From Pseudomonadota bacterium (lineage in GTDB: Bacteria > Pseudomonadota > Gammaproteobacteria > Burkholderiales > REEB80), in assembly GCA_028873515.1 (NCBI GenBank), contig JAGWIG010000020.1:1-41690 (forward strand): 41,690 bases of DNA, in the 5' to 3' direction. Position 1 is the first letter of the stretch. The number at the start of each line of letters is the position of its first letter. A program made the position numbers and the translations under genes. A model generated the notes under the pieces. It did not search any database, had not been told where the DNA came from, and worked only from the letters and a program-made list of their open reading frames with translations. Of this stretch, positions 33,254-41,690 are shown piece by piece.

Positions 33254-36200
33254 ATGGGCAGGCTCACCGAATCGCTATTAGTCGAAGAGACTGCCCGGCA
33301 ATCGAAACATGCAACAAGATCCAGATCACTTTTCTTCCTTGCTCTAAATCACGCAGGATACCCGGCATTAAAATTTTCTAACCCAGGATTAAAATCAAAA
33401 CCCCAATTAAATCCTAGATTGCAGACGGGCAATCAGGTATTCTTTCACAAAGCGTTGCATCTCAAATTTGAACCTCGATTTCAGCCCTGGGGTATCGATA
33501 CAATGAAAACAAAGCACGCTAAGAATTTGAAAAGTGATCTATCGCAACAAATACCCGAATCAAACTGGCAGATGTTCTTTGAGCATGCGCCAATAGCTAT
33601 TCTGCTTGCAGACAGGGAAAACCATTGCCTTGACGCTAATGCATACATCTGCAACCTGCTCGGTTATACCCGTGATGAGCTTATCGGATCGCACACTTCT
33701 GACATCCTGGTCCCACTCAAAACTCAGCTTGACAGATCCATCCGGAACGAAGTCAAGGCTCATTCCAATAATCCCGAAATAGTGCAGTTACAATGCAAGA
33801 ATGGTTCGATCCTCAATACCGAATTACGCATGGCAGTATTGCCCAATGGCAATAGACTCCAAATGTTTCTGGACATTTGCAAATATAATCCGATAGAAAT
33901 GAGTTCTCCCTTACTGACTGCAATAATTAAATCTTCAAATGATGCCATTATCAGCAAGGACCTCAACAGTAACGTTACCAGTTGGAATGCCGGAGCAGAA
34001 AGAATATTTGGCTACAGCAATGACGAAATGATGGGCAACTCCATCATGCGACTGATCCCCGTCGACAGACAAGACGAAGAGAACAAGATTCTTAAAAAAA
34101 TAAAACGTGGAGAAAAGGTGGAGCATTTTGAAACTGTGAGACAGACCAAGGATCAACGGCTGATTCATGTCTCGATTACAGTCTCTCCAATCAAGGATAG
34201 AATGGGTAGGATCATTGGTGCTTCAAAGATTGTGCGTGATATCACCGCCTCAAAACTCCACGAGATTGAAATAGCCCGTGTATCGAGATTATATGCTGCT
34301 TTAAGCCAGGTTAACCAGGCCATAGTTTGGACCAAAAGCCGTGATACACTATTTCAGAAAACCTGCAGGGTACTGGTTGAACATGGTGGTTTTCAGATGG
34401 CCTGGATAAGCTGCCATAATCTGGATACGCATCAATTCATCCCTGTTGCCAAATACGGAGAGTCCGGATTCACCCAAAACTTCCGATTACACAATGAAGG
34501 CAGCGGGATAGAACAGGGCCCGTCAGGCAGGTCATTCCATACCCGATGTCCCTATATCTGCAACAATTTGTGTGATGATCCCCACGCATTGACATGGATG
34601 GCTGAGTTCGTGAAATTGGGTTTTCGCGCTACTGCGGCTTTCCCTATCTGGATGAATGATGAGATATGTGCAACCCTGAACATTTGCTCAAACGAAGCTG
34701 ATTTTTTTCAAGATAAGGAAATTTCCCTGCTGGAGGAGGCAGCCGGCGACATCTCTTTCGCACTTGATAATCTTGCACAAGATGAGAAGCGTCTTCATGC
34801 AGAAACTATTGCGAAAAATGAAAAACATTTTTCTGACACGATGATCGAAAGCATGCCTGGCATCCTGTATTTCTACGATGAACAGGGCCAATTTCTACGT
34901 TGGAACCAAAACTTTGAGATTGTTTCAGGGTACTCACATGCAGAAATTGCACAGATGCACCCGCTGGATTTTTTCTCCGAAAATGAGAAGGAACATCTAA
35001 AACAAAAAATTGCAGAAGTGTTTGAAAAAGGCCAGTCTTACGTTGAAGCCTCGTTCATGACCAGAAATGGGCATTTTATACCTTATTTTTTTACAGGTAG
35101 ACGTATTATTTTCGATGACATGCCCTGTCTAGTCGGAATGGGCATTGATATTTCGGAACAGACCAAGGTGGAACAGGAACTGCACAAAATACAGGGTCGA
35201 CTTGAAGCAGTGATCGAAAACCTTCGCGAAGGCCTTGTCATTGCCGATGAAGATGGGGATCTGCTAAGCTGGAATCCGAAATCCCTTCGCATACTGGGTT
35301 TTACTGATTTGGAGGAAGGGCGGGCCCGGCAGCGTGAATTCACTGATATTTTTGAAATCTATACACTCAATGGAACAAAAATCCCTCCCGAACAATGGCC
35401 TTTGAACCGGGTAAGACAGGGCGAAACACTTGATGATTTTCAGGCAAAAGTACACCGCGTCGGTTCAGACTGGGAACGTACAATCAGTTATACAGGATCC
35501 CGAATAAATTACGGCAACGACAAGACACTCGCATTTTTGACGCTGCAGGATATTACTCAACGTACAAAAGAAGAAACTGCCCTGCGCGGAACCAAGAACG
35601 AACTCGAACGACAGGTGACCGCAAGAACAAGAGATCTGCAGAAAGCGCTTGTTCGTGCTGAAGCGGCCGACAAGATCAAGTCATCTTTTCTGGCCACAAT
35701 GTCGCATGAATTACGCACCCCCTTAAATTCAATCATAGGATTTACCGGTATTCTGCTCCAAAACCTGGCTGGACCACTGAATACTGAACAAACCAGGCAG
35801 CTTGGTATGGTTCAAAGCAGCGCCCATCACCTCCTTGAGTTAATAAATGATGTACTTGATATTTCCAAAATTGAAGCCAATCAAATCGAGATTCGTCCAG
35901 TAATATTTAATCTAACTAGTTCAGTAGAGAAAATAATTGCTTCCATACAACCAATGGCTGAGAGAAAAAACCTTACCCTGGAAACGTTCTTCTCTCCATC
36001 CCTTGGCGAAATGCTAAGTGATCAACGCAGGGTCGAACAGATCCTTCTTAATCTCCTCAACAATGCAATCAAATTCACCGAAAAAGGAAGCGTACGGCTT
36101 AAAATAGAAATCATTCCTGATTTCCGGTTATCGCCAAACGCATTACCTTACCCAGTAGCACAGTTCCAGGTCATCGACAGTGGTATAGGCATTAAACCTG

Positions 36201-36394
36201 AAGATCTAAACACGCTATTTCAACCTTTCCGTCAGCTCGATTCTGGCCTCACACGCCAGCATGAAGGAACCGGGCTCGGATTGGCAATCTGTCACCGGCT
36301 TACCAAGTTGTTAAAAGGTAACATATCAGCCAGAAGTGAATGGACAAAAGGCAGCGAATTTACAGTAACGCTTCCCCTGCAATTAAGGCTCTAG
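33254..36394 (+). CDS. PAS/GAF sensor histidine kinase
   Basis: This cytoplasmic-looking kinase has 1046 residues from ATG 33254. The first 83 residues show no domain and read like untranslated DNA, so ATG 33503 (MKTKHAKNL, with GGGG upstream) may be the true start. Order: PAS (about 104-215), PAS (222-335, SSNDAIISKDLNSNVTSWNA), GAF (345-510), PAS (525-640), PAS (655-775), HisKA with His818 in MSHELRTPLNSIIGF, and HATPase with LLNNAIKFTEKGS, DSGIGI and HEGTGLGLAI. No membrane segment is obvious. It is followed by two receiver genes, so phosphotransfer to them is likely. Confidence 0.92.
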   Translation: MGRLTESLLVEETARQSKHATRSRSLFFLALNHAGYPALKFSNPGLKSKPQLNPRLQTGNQVFFHKALHLKFEPRFQPWGIDTMKTKHAKNLKSDLSQQIPESNWQMFFEHAPIAILLADRENHCLDANAYICNLLGYTRDELIGSHTSDILVPLKTQLDRSIRNEVKAHSNNPEIVQLQCKNGSILNTELRMAVLPNGNRLQMFLDICKYNPIEMSSPLLTAIIKSSNDAIISKDLNSNVTSWNAGAERIFGYSNDEMMGNSIMRLIPVDRQDEENKILKKIKRGEKVEHFETVRQTKDQRLIHVSITVSPIKDRMGRIIGASKIVRDITASKLHEIEIARVSRLYAALSQVNQAIVWTKSRDTLFQKTCRVLVEHGGFQMAWISCHNLDTHQFIPVAKYGESGFTQNFRLHNEGSGIEQGPSGRSFHTRCPYICNNLCDDPHALTWMAEFVKLGFRATAAFPIWMNDEICATLNICSNEADFFQDKEISLLEEAAGDISFALDNLAQDEKRLHAETIAKNEKHFSDTMIESMPGILYFYDEQGQFLRWNQNFEIVSGYSHAEIAQMHPLDFFSENEKEHLKQKIAEVFEKGQSYVEASFMTRNGHFIPYFFTGRRIIFDDMPCLVGMGIDISEQTKVEQELHKIQGRLEAVIENLREGLVIADEDGDLLSWNPKSLRILGFTDLEEGRARQREFTDIFEIYTLNGTKIPPEQWPLNRVRQGETLDDFQAKVHRVGSDWERTISYTGSRINYGNDKTLAFLTLQDITQRTKEETALRGTKNELERQVTARTRDLQKALVRAEAADKIKSSFLATMSHELRTPLNSIIGFTGILLQNLAGPLNTEQTRQLGMVQSSAHHLLELINDVLDISKIEANQIEIRPVIFNLTSSVEKIIASIQPMAERKNLTLETFFSPSLGEMLSDQRRVEQILLNLLNNAIKFTEKGSVRLKIEIIPDFRLSPNALPYPVAQFQVIDSGIGIKPEDLNTLFQPFRQLDSGLTRQHEGTGLGLAICHRLTKLLKGNISARSEWTKGSEFTVTLPLQLRL

Positions 36395-36396
36395 CC

Positions 36397-36786
36397 ATGA
36401 ATCATACTATCCTATTGATTGAAGATAACGAACAGAATCGCTATCTGGCCACTTTCCTGCTTGAACAACATGGCCACAAGGTCGTATCAGCAAAGGATGG
36501 GCCAAATGGCATTATGCTGGCACAGACATTAAACCCTGATCTCATCCTGCTTGATATCCAGTTACCATTGATGGATGGTTACGCTGTAGCCCGGATGTTG
36601 CGAAATATTGATTCACTTCGCAATACCCCGATTATTGCAGTGACCTCCTATGCAATGGTCGGGGACCGCGAAAAAAGTCTCGCCTCCGGTTGTAATGAAT
36701 ACATTGAAAAACCAATCAACCCCAATACCTTTGTTACTGAAATCGAACGTTTTTTAATTTCAAAGCCAAAAACAGGTTACCCATGA
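36397..36786 (+). CDS. Single-domain response regulator (receiver only)
   Basis: The 129-residue CheY/DivK-like receiver has acidic pocket LLIEDNEQNRY, phospho-acceptor Asp53 (LILLDIQLPLMDG), Thr in VTSYAM and Lys in YIEKPINP. ATG 36397 lies 2 bp after the kinase stop; the 19-codon extension lies inside the kinase gene. It has no output domain, so it is probably a phosphorelay intermediate or a protein-protein switch between kinase and the downstream c-di-GMP protein. Confidence 0.92.
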   Translation: MNHTILLIEDNEQNRYLATFLLEQHGHKVVSAKDGPNGIMLAQTLNPDLILLDIQLPLMDGYAVARMLRNIDSLRNTPIIAVTSYAMVGDREKSLASGCNEYIEKPINPNTFVTEIERFLISKPKTGYP

Positions 36787-39700
36787 CTAACATCCTGATT
36801 GTCGATGACAAGGAAGACAATCTGTATTACCTTGAAACCCTGCTGAATGGGCATGGTTATAAGGTCAACTGTGCACATCACGGCGCTGAAGCACTGATCA
36901 AGGCACGCAAGTCACAGCCAGACGCCGTCATCTCGGATCTTCTCATGCCGGTGATGGATGGCTACACTCTGCTGCGTCACTGGAAAGCAGACACCCGCCT
37001 CATGCAAATTCCGTTCATCGTCTACACTGCAACCTACACCGAAATGGAAGACGAACGCCTTGCTCTTGATCTTGGTGCAGATGCGTTTATCCTTAAGCCC
37101 TGTGAACCTGATACTTTCATCGCAAGACTACGCGAAATACAGACTCACTACAGATCAGCAGAACCCATTTCACCCAAAATACCCATTAACAATGAAAAGT
37201 CCATTCTCAAAAATTACAGTAAAACCCTTATCCGCAAACTTGAAGAAAAAACATTACAGCTGGAAGAAGCTAACCACGCACTGAAGCAAAAACTTGCCGA
37301 ACAAAATTCCATTGAACAAGAAATGAATTTCAAAAACAAGTTACTCCAAACACAACAAGAAACCTCACTGGACGCTATTCTGGTTGTCGATGAAAACAAG
37401 CATATCCTTTCACTCAACCAGCGGTTTCTTGATCTATGGAGAGTTCCTGAAAAAATAGTAAGCGCAAACTGGGACAGACCAATGCTCAAGTTTGTGGCCA
37501 GTCAAATTAAGGACAGCAAAACATTCGTATCTCGCGTCAACTATTTATATAAACACCGTAATGATAAAAGCAGGGATGAATTACACTTAAAAGATGGAAG
37601 GATAATCGACCGCTACTCTTCTCCTGTAACCGGAACAAACGGGAAATATTACGGGCGTATCTGGTATTTTCGCGACATCACAGACCGCAAGCTTTCAGAA
37701 GCAGCACTCAGGGCAAGTGAATTACGTTATCACTCACTGTTTGAAAAAATGCTCGAAGGTTATATATATTGTCAGGCTATTTTTGAGGAAGGGCAACTAC
37801 AGGATTTTGTTTTTCTGGAAGTCAACAGTTCTTTTAGCCAGCTCACAGGATTAAAAGATGTTATTGGAAAAAAAATCAGTGAAGTTATACCGGGGATACA
37901 AAAAACAAACCCCGAAATTTTCGAAATTTATGCAAGAGTGATCTTAAGCGGACAAACCGAAAAATTTGAGACTTATCTGGGAGAATTGAATAGCTGGTTT
38001 TCCATTGCCGTCTATAGCACTGATAAAATGCACTTTGCTGTCGTATTCGATAATATTACCAAACGAAAGGATGCTGAAGCCAGAATCATCTACCTTAACC
38101 GTGTTTATGCCATGCTCAGTAATATCAACACCCTGATTGTGCGTGCGCATGACCGGGAAGAGCTTTTCAATGAAGCTTGCCGTATTGCAGTTGATACAGG
38201 TGGATTCAAGATGTCGATGATATGCATTATCGATGAGAAGACCAAATTCATCGTCCCAGTCGCTTCAGCAGGTAAAAGTGATGAGCTCATGAATGCGATT
38301 AAAACCATTCTATCTTCAAAAAAGGGGGCACAAACCACCATGGTTGCCCGAGCAATCAGGGAAAAACAGGTTATCGTATCGAATGTTTCACAACAAGATC
38401 CAAGTCTGGTATTTGGAAAAATATATGCTGAATCAGGCGTCAACTCGCTCGTAATTTTTCCTTTAATCGTATCAAATGAAGCACTTGGCGTAATAGCTTT
38501 ATATGCCAGCGAAAACGAGTTTTTCCATGAGGAAGAGCTGCGGTTATTAACCGAACTGACCTCGGATATCTCATTTGCAATTGATTACCTTAATAACCAG
38601 GAACGTCTCAATTATCTTTCTTATTACGACGATCTCACCGGACTTGCAAACCATAACCTTTTTCTTGAGCGGGTAGGTCAATATATTCGAAGTGCCGATG
38701 ACGAACAAAAAATTGCCTTGCTCCTCATTGATCTGGAACGATTCAAGAGCATTAACGATGGCTTAGGCAGGGCAGCCGGTGATACCCTGCTGAATCAGGT
38801 GGCAGAATTGTTAATATCATTGAATGCAGGAAGGGCAGATTTATTGGGCAGAGTAGGTGTAGACCAGTTTGCCATGGTATTACCGGAAATCAGGCAAAAT
38901 AGTGAGGTAGCACGTCAAGTTGAAAAAATGCTGGCGACTTTTCTGGGATATTCATTTCTTTTGAATGAAGCTCAATTCCGCATTGGTGCAAAAATTGGTA
39001 TCGCCCTTTTCCCAGATGATGGTAACGATGCTGAAACTTTGTTTAAACATTCTGAATCTGCACTTAAAACAGCTAAAAAACACGGGGACCGTTATCTTTT
39101 TCACACCAAAAAAATGACCGAATCAGTAGCTAGCCTGCTTTCGCTGGAAAACCAGTTACGCCAGGCGATCGATAATGGGGAATTCGTACTCCACTATCAA
39201 CCCAAGGTGAATCTCATAAATGGAAAAATTACTGGTGCTGAAGCACTAATCCGCTGGAATAACCCATTCACTGGTTTGGTACCTCCCGGAAAGTTCATTC
39301 CAATACTGGAGGAAACTGGCTTGATATATGAAGTGGGACGCTGGGCTCTTCATAAAGCAATTGATGATTATCTGCGTTGGTGCTCCAAAGGTTTAGAAGC
39401 AGTGCGAGTTGCTGTAAATGTATCGCCATTGCAACTTCGCAATCCAGAGTTCATTAACGAAATCAAGCGAAAAGTAGACATTGACGTACGTGCATTCGAA
39501 GGATTAGAGCTGGAAATTACCGAAAGCACGATTATGGAAGATATAACATGGGGTATCTCAAGTTTGCAAGCTATCCGAAACTTGGGTGTTCATATTGCCA
39601 TTGATGATTTTGGTACAGGCTTTTCCTCCTTAAGTTACCTGTCTAAGCTACCTATAGATACATTAAAAATTGACCGAATTTTCATAATCGATATGACTGC

Positions 39701-39911
39701 CAAGCCTGAAGGATTGGCATTGGTATCCACTATTATAAATCTGGCGCATTCATTAAAACTCAAGGTAGTAGCAGAAGGCGTGGAAACCGAAGAACAAGCT
39801 CGCTTACTCCGGTTGATAAACTGTGATGAAATACAGGGTTTTCTAGTTAGCAAACCCGTTTCGGTAGATACATTCGAAACAGAATTCTTGGAAAAAAAGC
39901 TTAAAACCTAA
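36783..39911 (+). CDS. Receiver-PAS-PAS-GAF-GGDEF-EAL protein with degenerate GGDEF
   Basis: This 1042-residue protein is a likely c-di-GMP phosphodiesterase. The receiver (1-125) has Asp52 (AVISDLLMPVMDG). A coiled segment (about 150-195), PAS (about 195-300), PAS (310-425), GAF (440-605), GGDEF (615-775) and EAL (785-1035) follow. The GGDEF motif is replaced by GVDQF (RVGVDQFAMVL, near residue 693), so cyclase activity is probably lost and the domain may be regulatory. EAL residues are intact (GAEALIRW, ELEITESTIME, IDDFGTGFSSLSYLSKLP, VVAEGVET). ATG 36783 overlaps the preceding stop by 4 bp. Confidence 0.94.
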   Translation: MTNILIVDDKEDNLYYLETLLNGHGYKVNCAHHGAEALIKARKSQPDAVISDLLMPVMDGYTLLRHWKADTRLMQIPFIVYTATYTEMEDERLALDLGADAFILKPCEPDTFIARLREIQTHYRSAEPISPKIPINNEKSILKNYSKTLIRKLEEKTLQLEEANHALKQKLAEQNSIEQEMNFKNKLLQTQQETSLDAILVVDENKHILSLNQRFLDLWRVPEKIVSANWDRPMLKFVASQIKDSKTFVSRVNYLYKHRNDKSRDELHLKDGRIIDRYSSPVTGTNGKYYGRIWYFRDITDRKLSEAALRASELRYHSLFEKMLEGYIYCQAIFEEGQLQDFVFLEVNSSFSQLTGLKDVIGKKISEVIPGIQKTNPEIFEIYARVILSGQTEKFETYLGELNSWFSIAVYSTDKMHFAVVFDNITKRKDAEARIIYLNRVYAMLSNINTLIVRAHDREELFNEACRIAVDTGGFKMSMICIIDEKTKFIVPVASAGKSDELMNAIKTILSSKKGAQTTMVARAIREKQVIVSNVSQQDPSLVFGKIYAESGVNSLVIFPLIVSNEALGVIALYASENEFFHEEELRLLTELTSDISFAIDYLNNQERLNYLSYYDDLTGLANHNLFLERVGQYIRSADDEQKIALLLIDLERFKSINDGLGRAAGDTLLNQVAELLISLNAGRADLLGRVGVDQFAMVLPEIRQNSEVARQVEKMLATFLGYSFLLNEAQFRIGAKIGIALFPDDGNDAETLFKHSESALKTAKKHGDRYLFHTKKMTESVASLLSLENQLRQAIDNGEFVLHYQPKVNLINGKITGAEALIRWNNPFTGLVPPGKFIPILEETGLIYEVGRWALHKAIDDYLRWCSKGLEAVRVAVNVSPLQLRNPEFINEIKRKVDIDVRAFEGLELEITESTIMEDITWGISSLQAIRNLGVHIAIDDFGTGFSSLSYLSKLPIDTLKIDRIFIIDMTAKPEGLALVSTIINLAHSLKLKVVAEGVETEEQARLLRLINCDEIQGFLVSKPVSVDTFETEFLEKKLKT

Positions 39912-40060
39912 ATATAACCTGTTGCAAACTGTAACCATATCAAAACAAAAAAAACAAGTATTCTGGCAAGTTAAGTGTTAAGTGCCAGTCTTGACTAAAA
40001 ATAATCCGTCCGCAGAAAATGCCGTAAAAACAGTAATGGTATTATCAATATATGCCATTG

Positions 40061-41690
40061 GGGGGTGCGGCGGAAATCCTGGACTTGTTTATGCCGCTAA
40101 CGCCTATCCGTCCAACTCTTGGAGGTCAGTTCATACTCGAGGGGGCTCAGTGAGCCAAGTGAGATTTTAATGCGCTTTTCGTTATACCAGCGGATGGATG
40201 AGTTAACAATCTCAATGAATTGCTCAATGGTTACAGATTGCCAGTTACGCACGTAGAACAATTCCGTTTTCAATCGCCCAAAGAAACCTTCACAGGCCGC
40301 ATTACCGGGCAAGCATCCTTTACGTGACATCGAGCGGATCAGCTTTGCATCGCACACCCGTGAGCGCCACCCAGGCCAGCGATAGCGGGCGCCACGATCC
40401 GGATGAACAATGGGTCGTGCGTTGCCATGGGCTATCGTTTCAATAGCTGCATCCAGCACGGAGTTCACAAGCCCGGCATCAGGACGCGTGCCCATTGGCC
40501 AACTGACCACCAGGCCATCGAAACAGCCAGTTATTGGTGAGAGATACACCTTGCCAGCCGGAATCTGGAATTCCGTGATATCGGTGAGCCCCTTTTCATT
40601 CGGAGCTGTTGCCTGGAAATCACGGTTAATGACATTTTCCGGCGCAGGGCTGATTTCTCCAGGGTAAGAACCGTAGCGTCGCCGCCTTGTTGAGGCAACG
40701 ATTAAATGCTCTTCTTTCATCAGACGCCGCACGACCTTCCCGGAAAGGACGATATGCAACCTGCCCAGTGCAGACCGGATGCGACGATAGCCGTAGCAGC
40801 GGTGATTCTGCTCGAAGAGGTCTGAAATGAAATAACGCACGTCAACCTATTTGTCAGGAGATCGTAGCCGCCCCCGGTGATAAAAACAAGAACTGCGTGC
40901 AGGATCCAGTCCGGCAAGGAGTTCAGGCAGCATACGGATTTGCCTCAGGGCATCAACCAGCAGGGTCTTCTCCCGGTTTGTCAGCAGTCGCAGATCGATG
41001 CCCAGATCTTTTTTTAGCCGTTCATTGGCCTTTTTCAATAGGTCATGTTCAAGACGCAACTGCCGGATATCACGACGTAGCGCTTCGACTTGTTGCTCCA
41101 GTTCCGTTGCCCCCCGGGGAGGAGTGATGAATCATCATGGTGTGTCATGGATGCCATGAACCTCATAACCGGGCAGCTGATTTTTCCATTGATACAATGT
41201 CTGCCGGCTCACGCCAACCCTGTGTGCAATCGCTCGCGTACTTTCCCGCCGGATGCACAAATCAATTACTGCCGCCTGCCTCACTTCCCGATGATGCGTT
41301 ATGGCCCTGCCTTTGCTGACGACGCACTGGCTGACTTCAGGGTGTAATGCATTGACCCAGGCCTTGAGGGTTCCACGCCCAGGATATCCCAATGCCTTCG
41401 CAGTCCAGGCAAAACAGTTACCGTGGTTCATATAATGCTCGACAGCCATCCTTTTCTGCTGGTCCGAATACTTCGGCCTCGAACGAACATGGGCCACCGG
41501 CAAATCCTGATACCGTACGTATTCGCGATACCCCCTTTTTAATGCATTCCTTGTCGGACAGCCTGACTGGCAAAGCGTTGCAGCGGTGTGTTTCCCAAGT
41601 TTTATGTAGGGCCTGACCGCTCGAATGCGGTCATCGTATGAATACATTATAGACTACCTCCAGGTAGTCCAAGATTTTTACCGCACCCCC
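40061..41690 (-). mobile_element. IS3-family insertion sequence, decayed
   Basis: The left end begins GGGGGTGCGG at 40061, and the right end, read inward on the minus strand, begins with the same ten bases at 41690. Both continue with AAATC and TGGACT, giving imperfect inverted repeats of about 27 bp. The element is about 1.63 kb and its outer right base lies at the window edge, so any target duplication cannot be read. A DDE transposase occupies the minus strand. IS3 family by protein content; group not determined. Confidence 0.82.
40097..41647 (-). pseudogene. IS3-family transposase interrupted by in-frame stops
   Basis: The frame from ATG 41647 encodes 170 residues of OrfA-type HTH protein (RPYIKLGKHTAAT, IAHRVGVSRQTLYQWKNQL) and stops at tandem TGA TGA (41132-41137). 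The same frame continues as QQVEALRRDIRQLRLEHDLL, then LLTNREKTLLVDALRQ, to a TAG at 40847-40849 after RLRSPDK. It resumes with the integrase core: DDE residues appear in LTDITEF, IVHPDRGARY and CEGFFGRLKTELFY, ending at 40097. The parts all share one frame, so these are nonsense changes rather than the usual orfA/orfB frameshift. The TAG falls where relatives have DKY, suggesting a Tyr codon mutation. Transposition in cis is unlikely. Confidence 0.8.

Noticed and set aside
40847-41137. Stop-codon recoding (TGA or TAG read-through) in this organism
   Set aside because: All other genes use TGA and TAG as normal stops at conserved ends, so decay of the IS is simpler.

Overview
The window joins an accessory island (about 1-9077) to ordinary chromosome (about 9078-40060) and ends in a decayed insertion sequence (40061-41690). 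Gene content points to a betaproteobacterium, probably Nitrosomonadales or a relative (inference): gltX followed by tRNA-Ala(GGC) and tRNA-Glu(TTC), a fused mnmC, a cheR-cheD-cheB set, a complete N-type ATPase operon, several c-di-GMP enzymes, and moderate to low GC.

Island, 1-9077. A leftward operon starts at 4996. It encodes a protein with weak sigma-factor resemblance, a hexameric-helicase-type RepA and a RepC-like initiator, with overlapping ends typical of IncQ-style replication modules. Three copies of a 17-bp iteron-like repeat lie at the repC end. Three small unknown proteins follow, then a TraD/TrwB-type coupling protein cut by the left edge. A roughly 25-bp motif recurs in front of three of these genes. 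An AT-rich gene-free stretch with four TGTACA sites separates this from a toxin-antitoxin block: hicAB (toxin destroyed by an internal deletion), a higBA-like pair, and two Gp49/XRE pairs. Between the last two pairs is a two-repeat, one-spacer CRISPR remnant of type I-E form. The block ends at tRNA-Val(CAC), with the tRNA 3' end facing it, so this is the probable edge of an integrated, plasmid-like element.

Chromosome, 9435-25773. Translation and tRNA-modification genes (gltX, two tRNAs, mnmC) come first. Next are two signalling units, each ending in a universal stress protein: a MASE1-PAS-PAS-GGDEF-EAL enzyme plus Usp, and MCP-cheR-cheD-cheB plus Usp. A hemerythrin-like gene lies between them. 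A ModE/PBP-like regulator, an SDR lacking the usual YxxxK, a 63-residue protein and a SAM methyltransferase follow.

Chromosome, 25809-39911. A complete leftward N-ATPase operon (atpD-C-Q-R-B-E-F-A-G) has a two-carboxylate c subunit and a long b subunit that probably replaces delta. A rightward three-gene signalling operon follows: a PAS/GAF histidine kinase, a single-domain receiver, and a receiver-PAS-PAS-GAF-GGDEF-EAL protein whose GGDEF site is degenerate, so its output is probably c-di-GMP hydrolysis. The window ends with an IS3-family element whose inverted repeats are visible but whose transposase carries in-frame stops.
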